DNA from: an uncultured Chloroflexota bacterium
Lineage (GTDB): Bacteria; Chloroflexota; Limnocylindria; Limnocylindrales; Limnocylindraceae
Direction: 5' to 3'
Length of the DNA: 6,907 nucleotides
NCBI GenBank assembly: GCA_903944295.1
Contig: CAJARA010000061.1
Span: forward strand, 1 to 6,907
Under the pieces are notes generated by a model. The model was not told the DNA's origin and made no database searches. It saw only the letters and a list, made by a program, of their open reading frames with translations. Below are positions 1-5,862 of the stretch, piece by piece. A program made the position numbers and the translations under genes. Within the stretch, counting starts at the first letter, position 1; each line of letters begins with the position of its first letter.

Positions 1-119
1 ACGCGCTCACCAAAGCCGCGCGGACGCGCAAGCAGGAGCGCCGCTACGCGCACGGCGGTAAATGGCGATCGCGCTTCGGCAATCACTGGCGGCCATGGCA
101 GGTGTGGGGCGTCACTCAT
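1..119 (-). CDS. Unidentified protein, N-terminal 39 codons (runs off left edge)
   Basis: An open frame begins with ATG at 119-117 on the minus strand, 28 nt after the kamA stop, and stays open to base 1. The visible start reads MSDAPHLPWPPVIAEARSPF and continues through a short Ala/Leu-rich stretch (VAALLLA) and an Arg-rich RPRGFGER. There is no strong Shine-Dalgarno; GTGGGA lies about 11 nt upstream. Its position and orientation suggest cotranscription with kamA. In other bacteria the neighbours of kamA are often a beta-lysine acetyltransferase or lysine-fermentation enzymes, but nothing in these 39 residues lets me name it. The frame could also be fortuitous, though no other candidate covers this end. 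Confidence 0.5.
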   Translation of the reverse strand, partial: MSDAPHLPWPPVIAEARSPFTAVRVAALLLARPRGFGER

Positions 120-147
120 GGGCGAAGTATCCCACTCAGGCGGAGAG

Positions 148-1674
148 TTAGAGCAGCTCTCCGTGTGCGGCGGCGGTTGGCTCGCCCTCCTTCGGGCGCT
201 CCTCCGTGCCAGCGGGGAGCACCTTGAGTGGTGCGCCAACGCTCCCCTCAACGGCGCCGCCGATGCCGAGCGGCTGCCACTTCGTTGGATCCTGCAGACG
301 GTGCGCTTCGGTGTTGCCGCGCGAGTGAATCTCAGCGTGGCCCTTCGGCTCGATCCACATCTCGTGACCGGCGAGGAGACCGAAGACGCCCTCTTGTCCT
401 GGCTCTGGTCGTGCACCGCGGCAGTCAACGCACTTCGATGCATCGTGTCGCGTGTAGTGCTCTGGCTCTTCGTAGGTGCTGATGTAGCCCTCGTAGTTGC
501 GCAGCACCACCTTGTGATCGCTGTACGAGATCAGGTAGTTCGGCATCACTGGGATCTTGCCGCCGCCACCAGGCGAATCGATCACAAACGTTGGCACGGC
601 ATAGCCTGACGTGTGTCCGCGCAGGCCTTCGATGATCTCCAAGCCCTTCCCGACTGGCGTACGGAAGTGGCCAGAACCTTCTACAAGGTCGCACTGATAG
701 ATGTAGTACGGGCGGATGCGATTCTCTACGAGCTTGTGCACCAGCTTGCGCATGATGTGCACGCAGTCGTTCACGCCAGCAAGGAGCACCGACTGATTCC
801 CAACAGGAATACCGGCGCGCGTCAGCTTATCTACGGCGCGTGAAACTTCTGGTGTGATCTCCTGCGCGTGATTGAAGTGGAGGTTCATCCAGAGTGGGTG
901 GTACTTCGCCATCATCTCGCAGAGTTCGTCGTCAATGCGCTGTGGCATGAAGACGGGGACGCGCGAGCCGATGCGGATGATCTCGATGTGTGGAATATCG
1001 CGCAGGCCGCGGAGAATCTTCTCAAAGAGTTTCGGCGCAAGGGTGAGCCCGTCGCCGCCGCTGATCAGTACGTCGCGCACCTGCGGCGTGCGTCGTAGGT
1101 AGTCGAGCTGCGCTTCGTGATCCTTCGAGTTGAAGTTCTGCGTTGGGTCTCCAACGATGCGCGAGCGCGTGCAGTAGCGGCAATACGATGCGCACTGCGT
1201 GGTGACGAGCATCAGCACGCGATCCGGGTAGCGGTGCACAAGGCCCGGAACTGGCGAGTGGCGATCTTCGCCGAGGGAGTCCTCCATCATGGCGGTGAAG
1301 GCCTGCTGCTCTGATCCGACTGGGATCACTTGACGACGAATTGGATCGTTTGGATCTTTTGGATCAATGAGGCTGACGAAGTACGGCGTGATGTCAACGC
1401 GGAACTTCCCTTCGGCGGAGAGGCCTTCGCGCTCGTCGTCTGTCAGCTCAAGGATCTCGCCGATCTCTTCGAGCGTGTTGACGCGATTGGAGAGCTGCCA
1501 ACGCCAGTCGTCCCACTGTTCGTTCGGGATGTCTTTCCACTTTGGTGCGCGGCGGCTACGGAGCGGGAGACCATCGGCGCCGAGCGCCTTCGCTGGATCG
1601 CGCGGATTCACCCATGCGGCATCGGCTGCGGCTACTGCTGCGGCGTTGCTCTTCAGGATCTCCGTTGCGTCCAT
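148..1674 (-). CDS. kamA: Lysine 2,3-aminomutase (radical SAM, PLP-dependent)
   Basis: This enzyme interconverts L-lysine and L-beta-lysine in the cytoplasm, using S-adenosylmethionine, a [4Fe-4S] cluster and PLP. The radical-SAM motif CASYCRYC is at residues 161-168 (Cys161, Cys165, Cys168). The PLP lysine is Lys373 in PGGGGKIPVMPNY. Asp329 (YQCDL) and Asp366 (VIDSPGG) match the two aspartates that hold the substrate epsilon-amino group in the Clostridium subterminale enzyme (Asp293, Asp330). The cluster cysteines, PLP lysine and aspartates all align at a constant offset of 36 residues. The aspartate pair argues against glutamate 2,3-aminomutase, and the length of 508 aa argues against EpmB (about 340 aa). 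Cys304 matches the zinc ligand Cys268. ATG at 1674 is preferred over an in-frame GTG at 1704 because GAGGGG sits 6 nt upstream of the ATG. About 56 residues extend past the usual C-terminus. The product could be used for osmolyte (N-acetyl-beta-lysine), antibiotic or lysine-degradation routes; the window does not say which. Confidence 0.95.
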   Translation of the reverse strand: MDATEILKSNAAAVAAADAAWVNPRDPAKALGADGLPLRSRRAPKWKDIPNEQWDDWRWQLSNRVNTLEEIGEILELTDDEREGLSAEGKFRVDITPYFVSLIDPKDPNDPIRRQVIPVGSEQQAFTAMMEDSLGEDRHSPVPGLVHRYPDRVLMLVTTQCASYCRYCTRSRIVGDPTQNFNSKDHEAQLDYLRRTPQVRDVLISGGDGLTLAPKLFEKILRGLRDIPHIEIIRIGSRVPVFMPQRIDDELCEMMAKYHPLWMNLHFNHAQEITPEVSRAVDKLTRAGIPVGNQSVLLAGVNDCVHIMRKLVHKLVENRIRPYYIYQCDLVEGSGHFRTPVGKGLEIIEGLRGHTSGYAVPTFVIDSPGGGGKIPVMPNYLISYSDHKVVLRNYEGYISTYEEPEHYTRHDASKCVDCRGARPEPGQEGVFGLLAGHEMWIEPKGHAEIHSRGNTEAHRLQDPTKWQPLGIGGAVEGSVGAPLKVLPAGTEERPKEGEPTAAAHGELL

Positions 1675-1680
1675 CTCATC

Positions 1681-1686
1681 CCCCTC
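1681..1686 (-). promoter_or_regulatory. Ribosome binding site of kamA
   Basis: On the minus strand GAGGGG is followed by six bases (GATGAG) and then the ATG at 1674. This is good SD strength and spacing, and it decides the kamA start in favour of 1674 over the upstream GTG at 1704, which has no SD. Confidence 0.7.
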
Positions 1687-1687
1687 G

Positions 1688-1753
1688 TGGGTAGCCCAGG
1701 CCACGCCTGGTTGGATAGGGAGTATCCATCATGGATGAGGCTTTGGGTAGCCC
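1688..1753. repeat. Two copies of a 10-bp direct repeat flanking the leader hairpins
   Basis: TGGGTAGCCC occurs at 1688-1697 and again at 1744-1753, 56 bp apart start to start. On the minus strand both read GGGCTACCCA. They bracket the alternative hairpins ahead of kamA. Each copy can also form a weak GGG/CCC stem. They could be protein-binding sites or traces of a local duplication. Confidence 0.4.
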
Positions 1754-1772
1754 CCGCAGCAAGGCTGGGGGC
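1750..1772 (-). other. GC-rich hairpin, not a clear intrinsic terminator
   Basis: GCCCCC at 1750-1755 pairs with GGGGGC at 1767-1772, and AGC (1758-1760) pairs with GCT (1764-1766). Bases G1756 and C1757 bulge out and the loop has three bases. On the minus strand it lies 24 nt past the membrane-protein stop, so it could mark the 3' end of that transcript. However, it is followed by CTACCC rather than a T-tract, so a Rho-independent terminator is not supported. It may stabilise the upstream mRNA end or form part of the kamA leader. Confidence 0.4.
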
Positions 1773-1796
1773 GCCCACTCCTGGGGGGTGCTGCGC

Positions 1797-3752
1797 CTAC
1801 TCCGTGGCCAGTCGTGCGGCGCGAGACCGAGCCGTAAGCCGATGGACCGCGGCGATGGCGGCAAGCGACACAACCGCGAATCCGAGAAGGAGCAGGTACT
1901 CCTGCAGGCTCGACGGCGGCGAGAAGAGGGCCACGTCAATCTCACCGCTCGCGAGCAGAGCGAAGGTGAGTCCTCCTGACGCGCCAACGGCAGCCATCCA
2001 AGAGAGCAGACGTGTGCGGCGAAGGGTTGTGGCCGCGCTCTCCCCTGGATCCAGCAGGTTGAGGAGCGCCCCTTGGCTTCCGGCAACGAGGACCACGCCG
2101 AGCACCCCGTCAGCGATCACACGGAGCGGCGTTGTTGCATCTGGTTCTTGAGCGGTGATGAAGTCCATCAGTAGCCATGCAAAGAGTGCAAGTGCGACAA
2201 GAGAAAGCGTCGCGAAGAGCGCACCGCGAGCGGTGAGCGTCTCTGGCAGCACCCGACGGAACTTTCTCACCGTGAAGAGTCCAATCAAGAATCCAGGAAC
2301 GATCCCTGAAAGCTGCGCGGCAACGAGTGCAGCGATTGCAACAATCAAGCTCGGCCACTCGGCGCGGAAGTCACCGAGATCGCCGTGGCGTTGGCGATGC
2401 AGCGCGATGTTCGGGAGTGCATACCACGCAGAGATGATGAAGATTGCTGCCGCTCCGAACGCGGCTGTCTGCACCATCTGTCCGAGTGGCGGGATCAACT
2501 CAAGAGGCGCGTTCAGTTGCGCAATGATCTGCCCAGCAATAAGAAAGAGAATGACGTCAACGCGTACGCCGAGAATTCTCGGTGCGATGCGCCTTCCTTC
2601 ATTGGAACGGAGCCCAGACATGATCCGATCGTAGTAGCGCTTGGCGCGTCCGCTGATCAGGTTGAACGGCAGTTCGAGCGCGATTCCAAGCAGCGCGAGT
2701 AAGAGCACCGTTACTGTTGCGCCGCTTGCGGTTGCGGGTGATGTCAAGGCGACGCTCGCGCTTCGGATTGCTGCCGCCGTTGCGTTCGTGGAGATACGCT
2801 CGTCAATGTAGAGAAGCGTGCCACTCTGCTGCGTAATGATCAGCGTGTCGCCTCGACCAGTGACTGGCTCTTTTGGCGCAGCGGGCGCGCTGCCAGGTGA
2901 CGGATCTGTGCGCAGGTCTTGCCACACTCCAACCACCAGTCCGTTTGCGTCAACCACGATCGTCGCTATGCGTTCCACAGATTCTGGGAGTGGCGTCAAC
3001 GGATTTGACTGTGCTCTCGCGTAGATGCTGTGCGTCCCTTCGGGAACTTGATCTGGAAGTTCGGCGAGGAATCGCACACTGCCCGATGCGTCCACTGCGT
3101 ACGAGCCAAGTGAAATCGGATCGCTGCGCATCTCTAGTTCCACGAGCGTTTCGGGCAGCAGCCCCGCCGCGTCAACGATCACGTGTGCATCCACGACGGG
3201 CTGGCCGATGATGGCCTGCAACTCAAGGGTGAAGTGCGGTTCGGTTGCAGGTTGCTCGCGGAGCGGTTCAACTTGCGGGGTGAACTCAGGATCGAGCGGC
3301 GCACCACTCTCTGATGCGGTTGGTGAAGGTGTTGGTGAAGGTGTTGGTGAGGGTGCGGCCGATGGCGACGTGTCTGGCGACGCCGTCGGCGCTGGTGTTG
3401 GGGTGGGCGTTGGAGTTGTCGTTGCTGATGCCGAGGGTGACGGCGTCAGAGAGGGTGAAGGAGACTCTGATGGAGTCGGGGTTGGGGTTGGCCGTCGCGA
3501 GGGGGCAACCGAGTAGGTCGGCGTAGGTTCAGAAGAGGAGTTGGGGAAGCTTTCGCTCGGCAAAGGCGAGTTAGGGTCGTACGAGTAGCTTGGAAGCGGA
3601 GAATTTTGATCGAATGGTTCAACGGGAAGGAACGGCTTCCTCCCTGGTAAGTCGGTTGCTGGTGGCTGCGCGAGGGCGGCGGCTGCATTCGTAGAGAAGA
3701 CAATCAACAGCAGCAGGGAGAGCACGGCGGTCCGCGAGGTCGGCGTTCGCAT
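1797..3752 (-). CDS. Exported multi-pass membrane protein with Pro/Ser/Thr-rich stalk, unknown function
   Basis: I do not recognise this 651-aa family. A signal peptide covers residues 1 to about 28, with a hydrophobic core at 9-19 and an Ala-rich end (AAAALAQ). An 11-residue-spaced repeat follows (FDQNSPLPS at 47-55, YDPNSPLPS at 58-66). Residues 76-150 form a Pro/Ser/Thr-rich low-complexity stalk, probably extracytoplasmic and possibly wall-spanning. Residues about 172-270 look like a beta-sandwich domain: alternating hydrophobic strands ending in IATIVVDANG, as in Ig-like or carboxypeptidase-regulatory-like folds. After a linker there are about seven or eight likely membrane segments near 344-364, 396-414, 426-446, 467-493, 511-533, 543-561, 583-602 and 616-636. 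The Arg-rich tail (RLTARSRAARLATE) suits a cytoplasmic end. The ATG at 3752 has only GGAGG about 15 nt upstream, a poor spacing, and no other in-frame start lies nearby. It begins 33 nt after the lipid kinase stop, so cotranscription is likely. A surface sensor or transport-linked role is only a guess. Confidence 0.85.
   Translation of the reverse strand: MRTPTSRTAVLSLLLLIVFSTNAAAALAQPPATDLPGRKPFLPVEPFDQNSPLPSYSYDPNSPLPSESFPNSSSEPTPTYSVAPSRRPTPTPTPSESPSPSLTPSPSASATTTPTPTPTPAPTASPDTSPSAAPSPTPSPTPSPTASESGAPLDPEFTPQVEPLREQPATEPHFTLELQAIIGQPVVDAHVIVDAAGLLPETLVELEMRSDPISLGSYAVDASGSVRFLAELPDQVPEGTHSIYARAQSNPLTPLPESVERIATIVVDANGLVVGVWQDLRTDPSPGSAPAAPKEPVTGRGDTLIITQQSGTLLYIDERISTNATAAAIRSASVALTSPATASGATVTVLLLALLGIALELPFNLISGRAKRYYDRIMSGLRSNEGRRIAPRILGVRVDVILFLIAGQIIAQLNAPLELIPPLGQMVQTAAFGAAAIFIISAWYALPNIALHRQRHGDLGDFRAEWPSLIVAIAALVAAQLSGIVPGFLIGLFTVRKFRRVLPETLTARGALFATLSLVALALFAWLLMDFITAQEPDATTPLRVIADGVLGVVLVAGSQGALLNLLDPGESAATTLRRTRLLSWMAAVGASGGLTFALLASGEIDVALFSPPSSLQEYLLLLGFAVVSLAAIAAVHRLTARSRAARLATE
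3303..3527 (-). repeat. Low-complexity Pro/Ser/Thr-rich coding segment
   Basis: This segment codes for residues 76-150 of the membrane protein, made almost only of Pro, Ser, Thr and Ala in PTPS/PSPT-type units. On the plus strand it appears as G/T-rich repeats. It is a stalk or linker of the kind found in exported proteins of Gram-positive-type bacteria and is likely to vary in length between strains. Confidence 0.75.
3319..3354. repeat. Three tandem copies of a 12-bp unit
   Basis: The plus-strand unit GTTGGTGAAGGT is present at 3319-3330 and 3331-3342, and with one change (A to G) at 3343-3354. It encodes Pro-Ser-Pro-Thr units of the stalk on the minus strand. The length is a multiple of three, so copy-number change would keep the reading frame. 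Confidence 0.8.
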
Positions 3753-3785
3753 GGTGGGGATGGTACGCCTCCGCGACAGGTGTCG

Positions 3786-4727
3786 CTAGGCGAGGAGTGA
3801 GAGCGCCGCAGGGAGCACGGAGAATCGTGCGGGGAGGGCGCCCACTAGCTCGCCGTCCGCCTCAATCTCGATCTCCCGGGCGCCAGCGCCGCCGAGCGGC
3901 AGCGCCTCCACCACGGCCCCCCGTGCATGCGTCACGTCCGGATGCGTGTAATGCGTCCCTCTATAGAGGCGCGGCAGGCTGATCACAAAGTCGCGGCGGG
4001 CAAGATTGCCGAAACGCACCACCTCAAGTTGCCCATCATCAAGGCGCGCGGTAGGGGCAACGTGCATCCCGCCACCAAACCAGCCGCCGTTGGCGATGGC
4101 AACTGCCGCCGTTGGTCCGCGCTGCGCCGCGGCAAGATCCACGCGCAGCTCCATCTCATCTGGCGCGTAGCGCAGGCCGGCGCGCACGGTGGCGAGTCCG
4201 AATGCAACAACACCTGCGCGGCGCTTCAGTTGCGGATACTCCTCCAGTGCATGCGCGATCTGCGCGCTGATGCCGAACGATGCAACGTTCAAGAAGAGTC
4301 GATCCACACCACCAGCAAGGTGCACCACGCCAACATCCACGCGGCGCGCCGCGGCACCGCGCGCCAACGTACGCGCCGCCGCTACAGGGTCGCGTGAGAT
4401 GCCCGCCGATCGCGCGTAATCGCGACCCGTCCCCGCCGGCATAAGTCCAAGCGCAACGCCACCGAGCGCCTCAACGCCACCAGCCGCATAGATGCCATTC
4501 ACCGCTTGACTCGATGAGCCGTCACCGCCGAGCACAAGAATGCGCGTGGCGCCAGCACGAACCGCCTCAAACGCTGCGCGCTCGGCTGGCCGCTCCAAGC
4601 CAGGCTGCGTCACGAACACATCAAATGGTCGAAGTGGCGCGAGCTCCTCAAGGACGCGATCAAGTGCGCGCGCCGCGCGTCCACCGCCTGCGGCGGGATT
4701 GACGATGAGTAGCGTCTGCAGCGACAC
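3786..4727 (-). CDS. Diacylglycerol/lipid kinase family protein (DgkB/YegS type)
   Basis: This is a predicted soluble or membrane-associated kinase that uses ATP to phosphorylate a lipid alcohol such as diacylglycerol. The N-terminal catalytic domain opens with strand LLIVNPAAGGGR (residues 6-17). It has the nucleotide-binding GGDGSSSQAVNG at 67-78, where the family usually has GGDGT, and GLMPAGTGRDYAR at 94-106, where the family commonly has GTGNDFAR. The C-terminal beta domain has GGGMHVAPTARLDDGQLEV at 218-236 and ends with the typical EADGELVG...PARFSVLPAAL (289-309). The 313-aa length is normal. I chose GTG at 4727 because it places the first strand about five residues in and starts 10 nt after the dehydratase stop. 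A TTG at 4784 would add 19 residues and overlap that gene. Neither start has a clear SD. The true substrate (diacylglycerol, phosphatidylglycerol, sphingoid base) cannot be read from sequence. Confidence 0.88.
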   Translation of the reverse strand: MSLQTLLIVNPAAGGGRAARALDRVLEELAPLRPFDVFVTQPGLERPAERAAFEAVRAGATRILVLGGDGSSSQAVNGIYAAGGVEALGGVALGLMPAGTGRDYARSAGISRDPVAAARTLARGAAARRVDVGVVHLAGGVDRLFLNVASFGISAQIAHALEEYPQLKRRAGVVAFGLATVRAGLRYAPDEMELRVDLAAAQRGPTAAVAIANGGWFGGGMHVAPTARLDDGQLEVVRFGNLARRDFVISLPRLYRGTHYTHPDVTHARGAVVEALPLGGAGAREIEIEADGELVGALPARFSVLPAALSLLA

Positions 4728-4737
4728 GCGAGCGCGG

Positions 4738-5862
4738 CTAGCGCGCCACGAGGAAGCCGCGGCCAATTGGATCGTTCTCGTCAAGAACGAAACGCGCGCT
4801 CCCCGTCATGTGCGCGCTGCCGCGCACTTCTGGGATCACCGCGTCGCGATTCGCCCAACGTTCGCTGCGCAGAACGCGGCCGTGGAAGAGTGAGTCGCGA
4901 CCGAGAATTGATTCAATCGCGATCTCTTCTCCAGTGGCAACAAGACCGCGCGCATGCAACACGGCGAGTCGCGCCGAGACGCCAGAACCGGTTGGTGAAC
5001 GATCCACCTCACCTTCAGCAAAGAGACAGAGGTTGCGCGAGTGGTGCGACGCATCTTCTGGTGGGCCGTCAATTATCGTGCCGTACAAGAAGGAGAGATC
5101 GTCTGACTCGGGGTGTTTCACGCCGAGCGCGTTTGCGAGTGCGCCGCCTGCACGCAGTGCAGCGCGACCGGCGCTGGTGATGGCGCGACCGGCGGCGGCG
5201 ATCTGCGCCGCGTTTGCAGCGCTCATCTCCAGGCCGAGTGATGCGGCGCTGATCAGCGCATAAAACGCGCCACCGTATCCAACATCTACCGTGACGCGAC
5301 CAAGACCAGGAACGTCGAGCTGCACGTCAAGCGCAGCGGCGAACGACGGCACGTTCTCAAAGCGCACCTCGCGCACGCGCGGCGTTCGCTTGGCGGCCTG
5401 CGCCGCGTCAAGTTCTGCTGCGTCAACGAGTGCCGTGGCGCGCACTAAGCCGCACGGCGCGTCAATGCCGATCGGTGTTTCGGTGCCCACGGCAGGAACC
5501 GCCCCTGACTCAATGAGTGCGGTGGCGAGTGCAATGGTGCCGTGCCCACACATTGTTGAATAGCCCTCGTTATGCATGAAGAGAACGCCAACCTGCGCCT
5601 CGGCGTGATCTGGCGGCACCAGGATGCCGCCGTACATATCGGCGTGACCGCGCGGCTCCCACATCAGCAGCTTGCGCAGATCGTCGTGCTGTTCGAGTGC
5701 GGCTCGGCGACGTTCAAGAATGTTGCGCCCAGGAAGTTCCGGGTAGCCGGAGATCACGATGCGGAAGGGTTCCCCAGCGGTGTGATAGTCGAGCACCTCA
5801 ATGGCGCGACCGCTCGCGGCGGGCGGCGCGCTCAGGTTCAGGCGGAGTGGTTCTGGACTCAT
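4738..5862 (-). CDS. Probable trans-3-hydroxy-L-proline dehydratase (proline racemase superfamily)
   Basis: The proline racemase fold is clear: HTAGEP at residues 27-32, MCGHGTIALA at 104-113 with catalytic Cys105, VGYGGAFYALI at 194-204, and DRSPTGSGVSAR at 287-298. In proline racemases and 4-hydroxyproline 2-epimerases the second motif carries a Cys (DRSPCGTG). Here Thr291 replaces it. The Cys/Thr pair is the hallmark of trans-3-hydroxy-L-proline dehydratase (EC 4.2.1.77), as in human L3HYPDH. That enzyme removes water to give delta1-pyrroline-2-carboxylate. At 374 aa the protein is complete. Its ATG overlaps the stop of the upstream reductase gene as ATGA (5859-5862), implying translational coupling. 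The reductase is the expected next enzyme, which strengthens the call. The alternative is another Cys/Thr member with a different hydroxy-amino acid substrate. Confidence 0.88.
   Translation of the reverse strand: MSPEPLRLNLSAPPAASGRAIEVLDYHTAGEPFRIVISGYPELPGRNILERRRAALEQHDDLRKLLMWEPRGHADMYGGILVPPDHAEAQVGVLFMHNEGYSTMCGHGTIALATALIESGAVPAVGTETPIGIDAPCGLVRATALVDAAELDAAQAAKRTPRVREVRFENVPSFAAALDVQLDVPGLGRVTVDVGYGGAFYALISAASLGLEMSAANAAQIAAAGRAITSAGRAALRAGGALANALGVKHPESDDLSFLYGTIIDGPPEDASHHSRNLCLFAEGEVDRSPTGSGVSARLAVLHARGLVATGEEIAIESILGRDSLFHGRVLRSERWANRDAVIPEVRGSAHMTGSARFVLDENDPIGRGFLVAR

Larger units (their letters stand above)
1675..1796 (-). promoter_or_regulatory. Structured leader / intergenic region before kamA
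   Basis: This 122-nt gap between the membrane-protein stop and the kamA ATG is dense in inverted repeats. A 9-bp GC-rich hairpin with a 2-nt bulge lies at 1750-1772. A 6+1+6 palindrome lies at 1724-1736. A 5-bp stem with a 5-nt loop lies at 1713-1727 and shares ATCC (1724-1727) with the palindrome, so the two cannot form together. A 6-bp stem with a 3-nt loop lies at 1696-1710. In the transcript, CUCAUCC (1739-1733) is exactly complementary to GGAUGAG (1681-1675) between the SD and the start codon. This could be a cis-regulatory leader. It does not match a riboswitch class I recognise, and no convincing -35/-10 pair is visible. Confidence 0.35.

Noticed and set aside
118..609. 163-codon plus-strand open frame
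   Set aside because: It lies opposite the kamA C-terminal region, which has firm family motifs; its composition looks like antisense coding.
1675..1704. Upstream GTG start for kamA (518 aa)
   Set aside because: No SD precedes the GTG and it lies inside a hairpin, while the ATG at 1674 has GAGGGG at ideal spacing.
1750..1772. Intrinsic terminator after the membrane protein
   Set aside because: The hairpin is strong but no T-tract follows it on either strand, so it is listed only as a hairpin.
1675..1796. Lysine riboswitch upstream of kamA
   Set aside because: The region is too short for the known L-box lysine riboswitch and I do not see its core arrangement; a folding and Rfam search would be needed for any other class.
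1330..2151. 273-codon plus-strand open frame
   Set aside because: It is antisense to kamA and the membrane protein, crosses the gap between them, has no recognisable motifs and no SD, and is a by-product of GC-rich coding on the other strand.
3208..3516. Gly/Val-rich plus-strand frame resembling a repeat protein
   Set aside because: It is the exact complement of the Pro/Ser/Thr stalk; the repeats come from that coding sequence.
4738..5862. Proline racemase or 4-hydroxyproline 2-epimerase
   Set aside because: The second catalytic Cys is Thr291, which does not fit the two-base racemase/epimerase mechanism.
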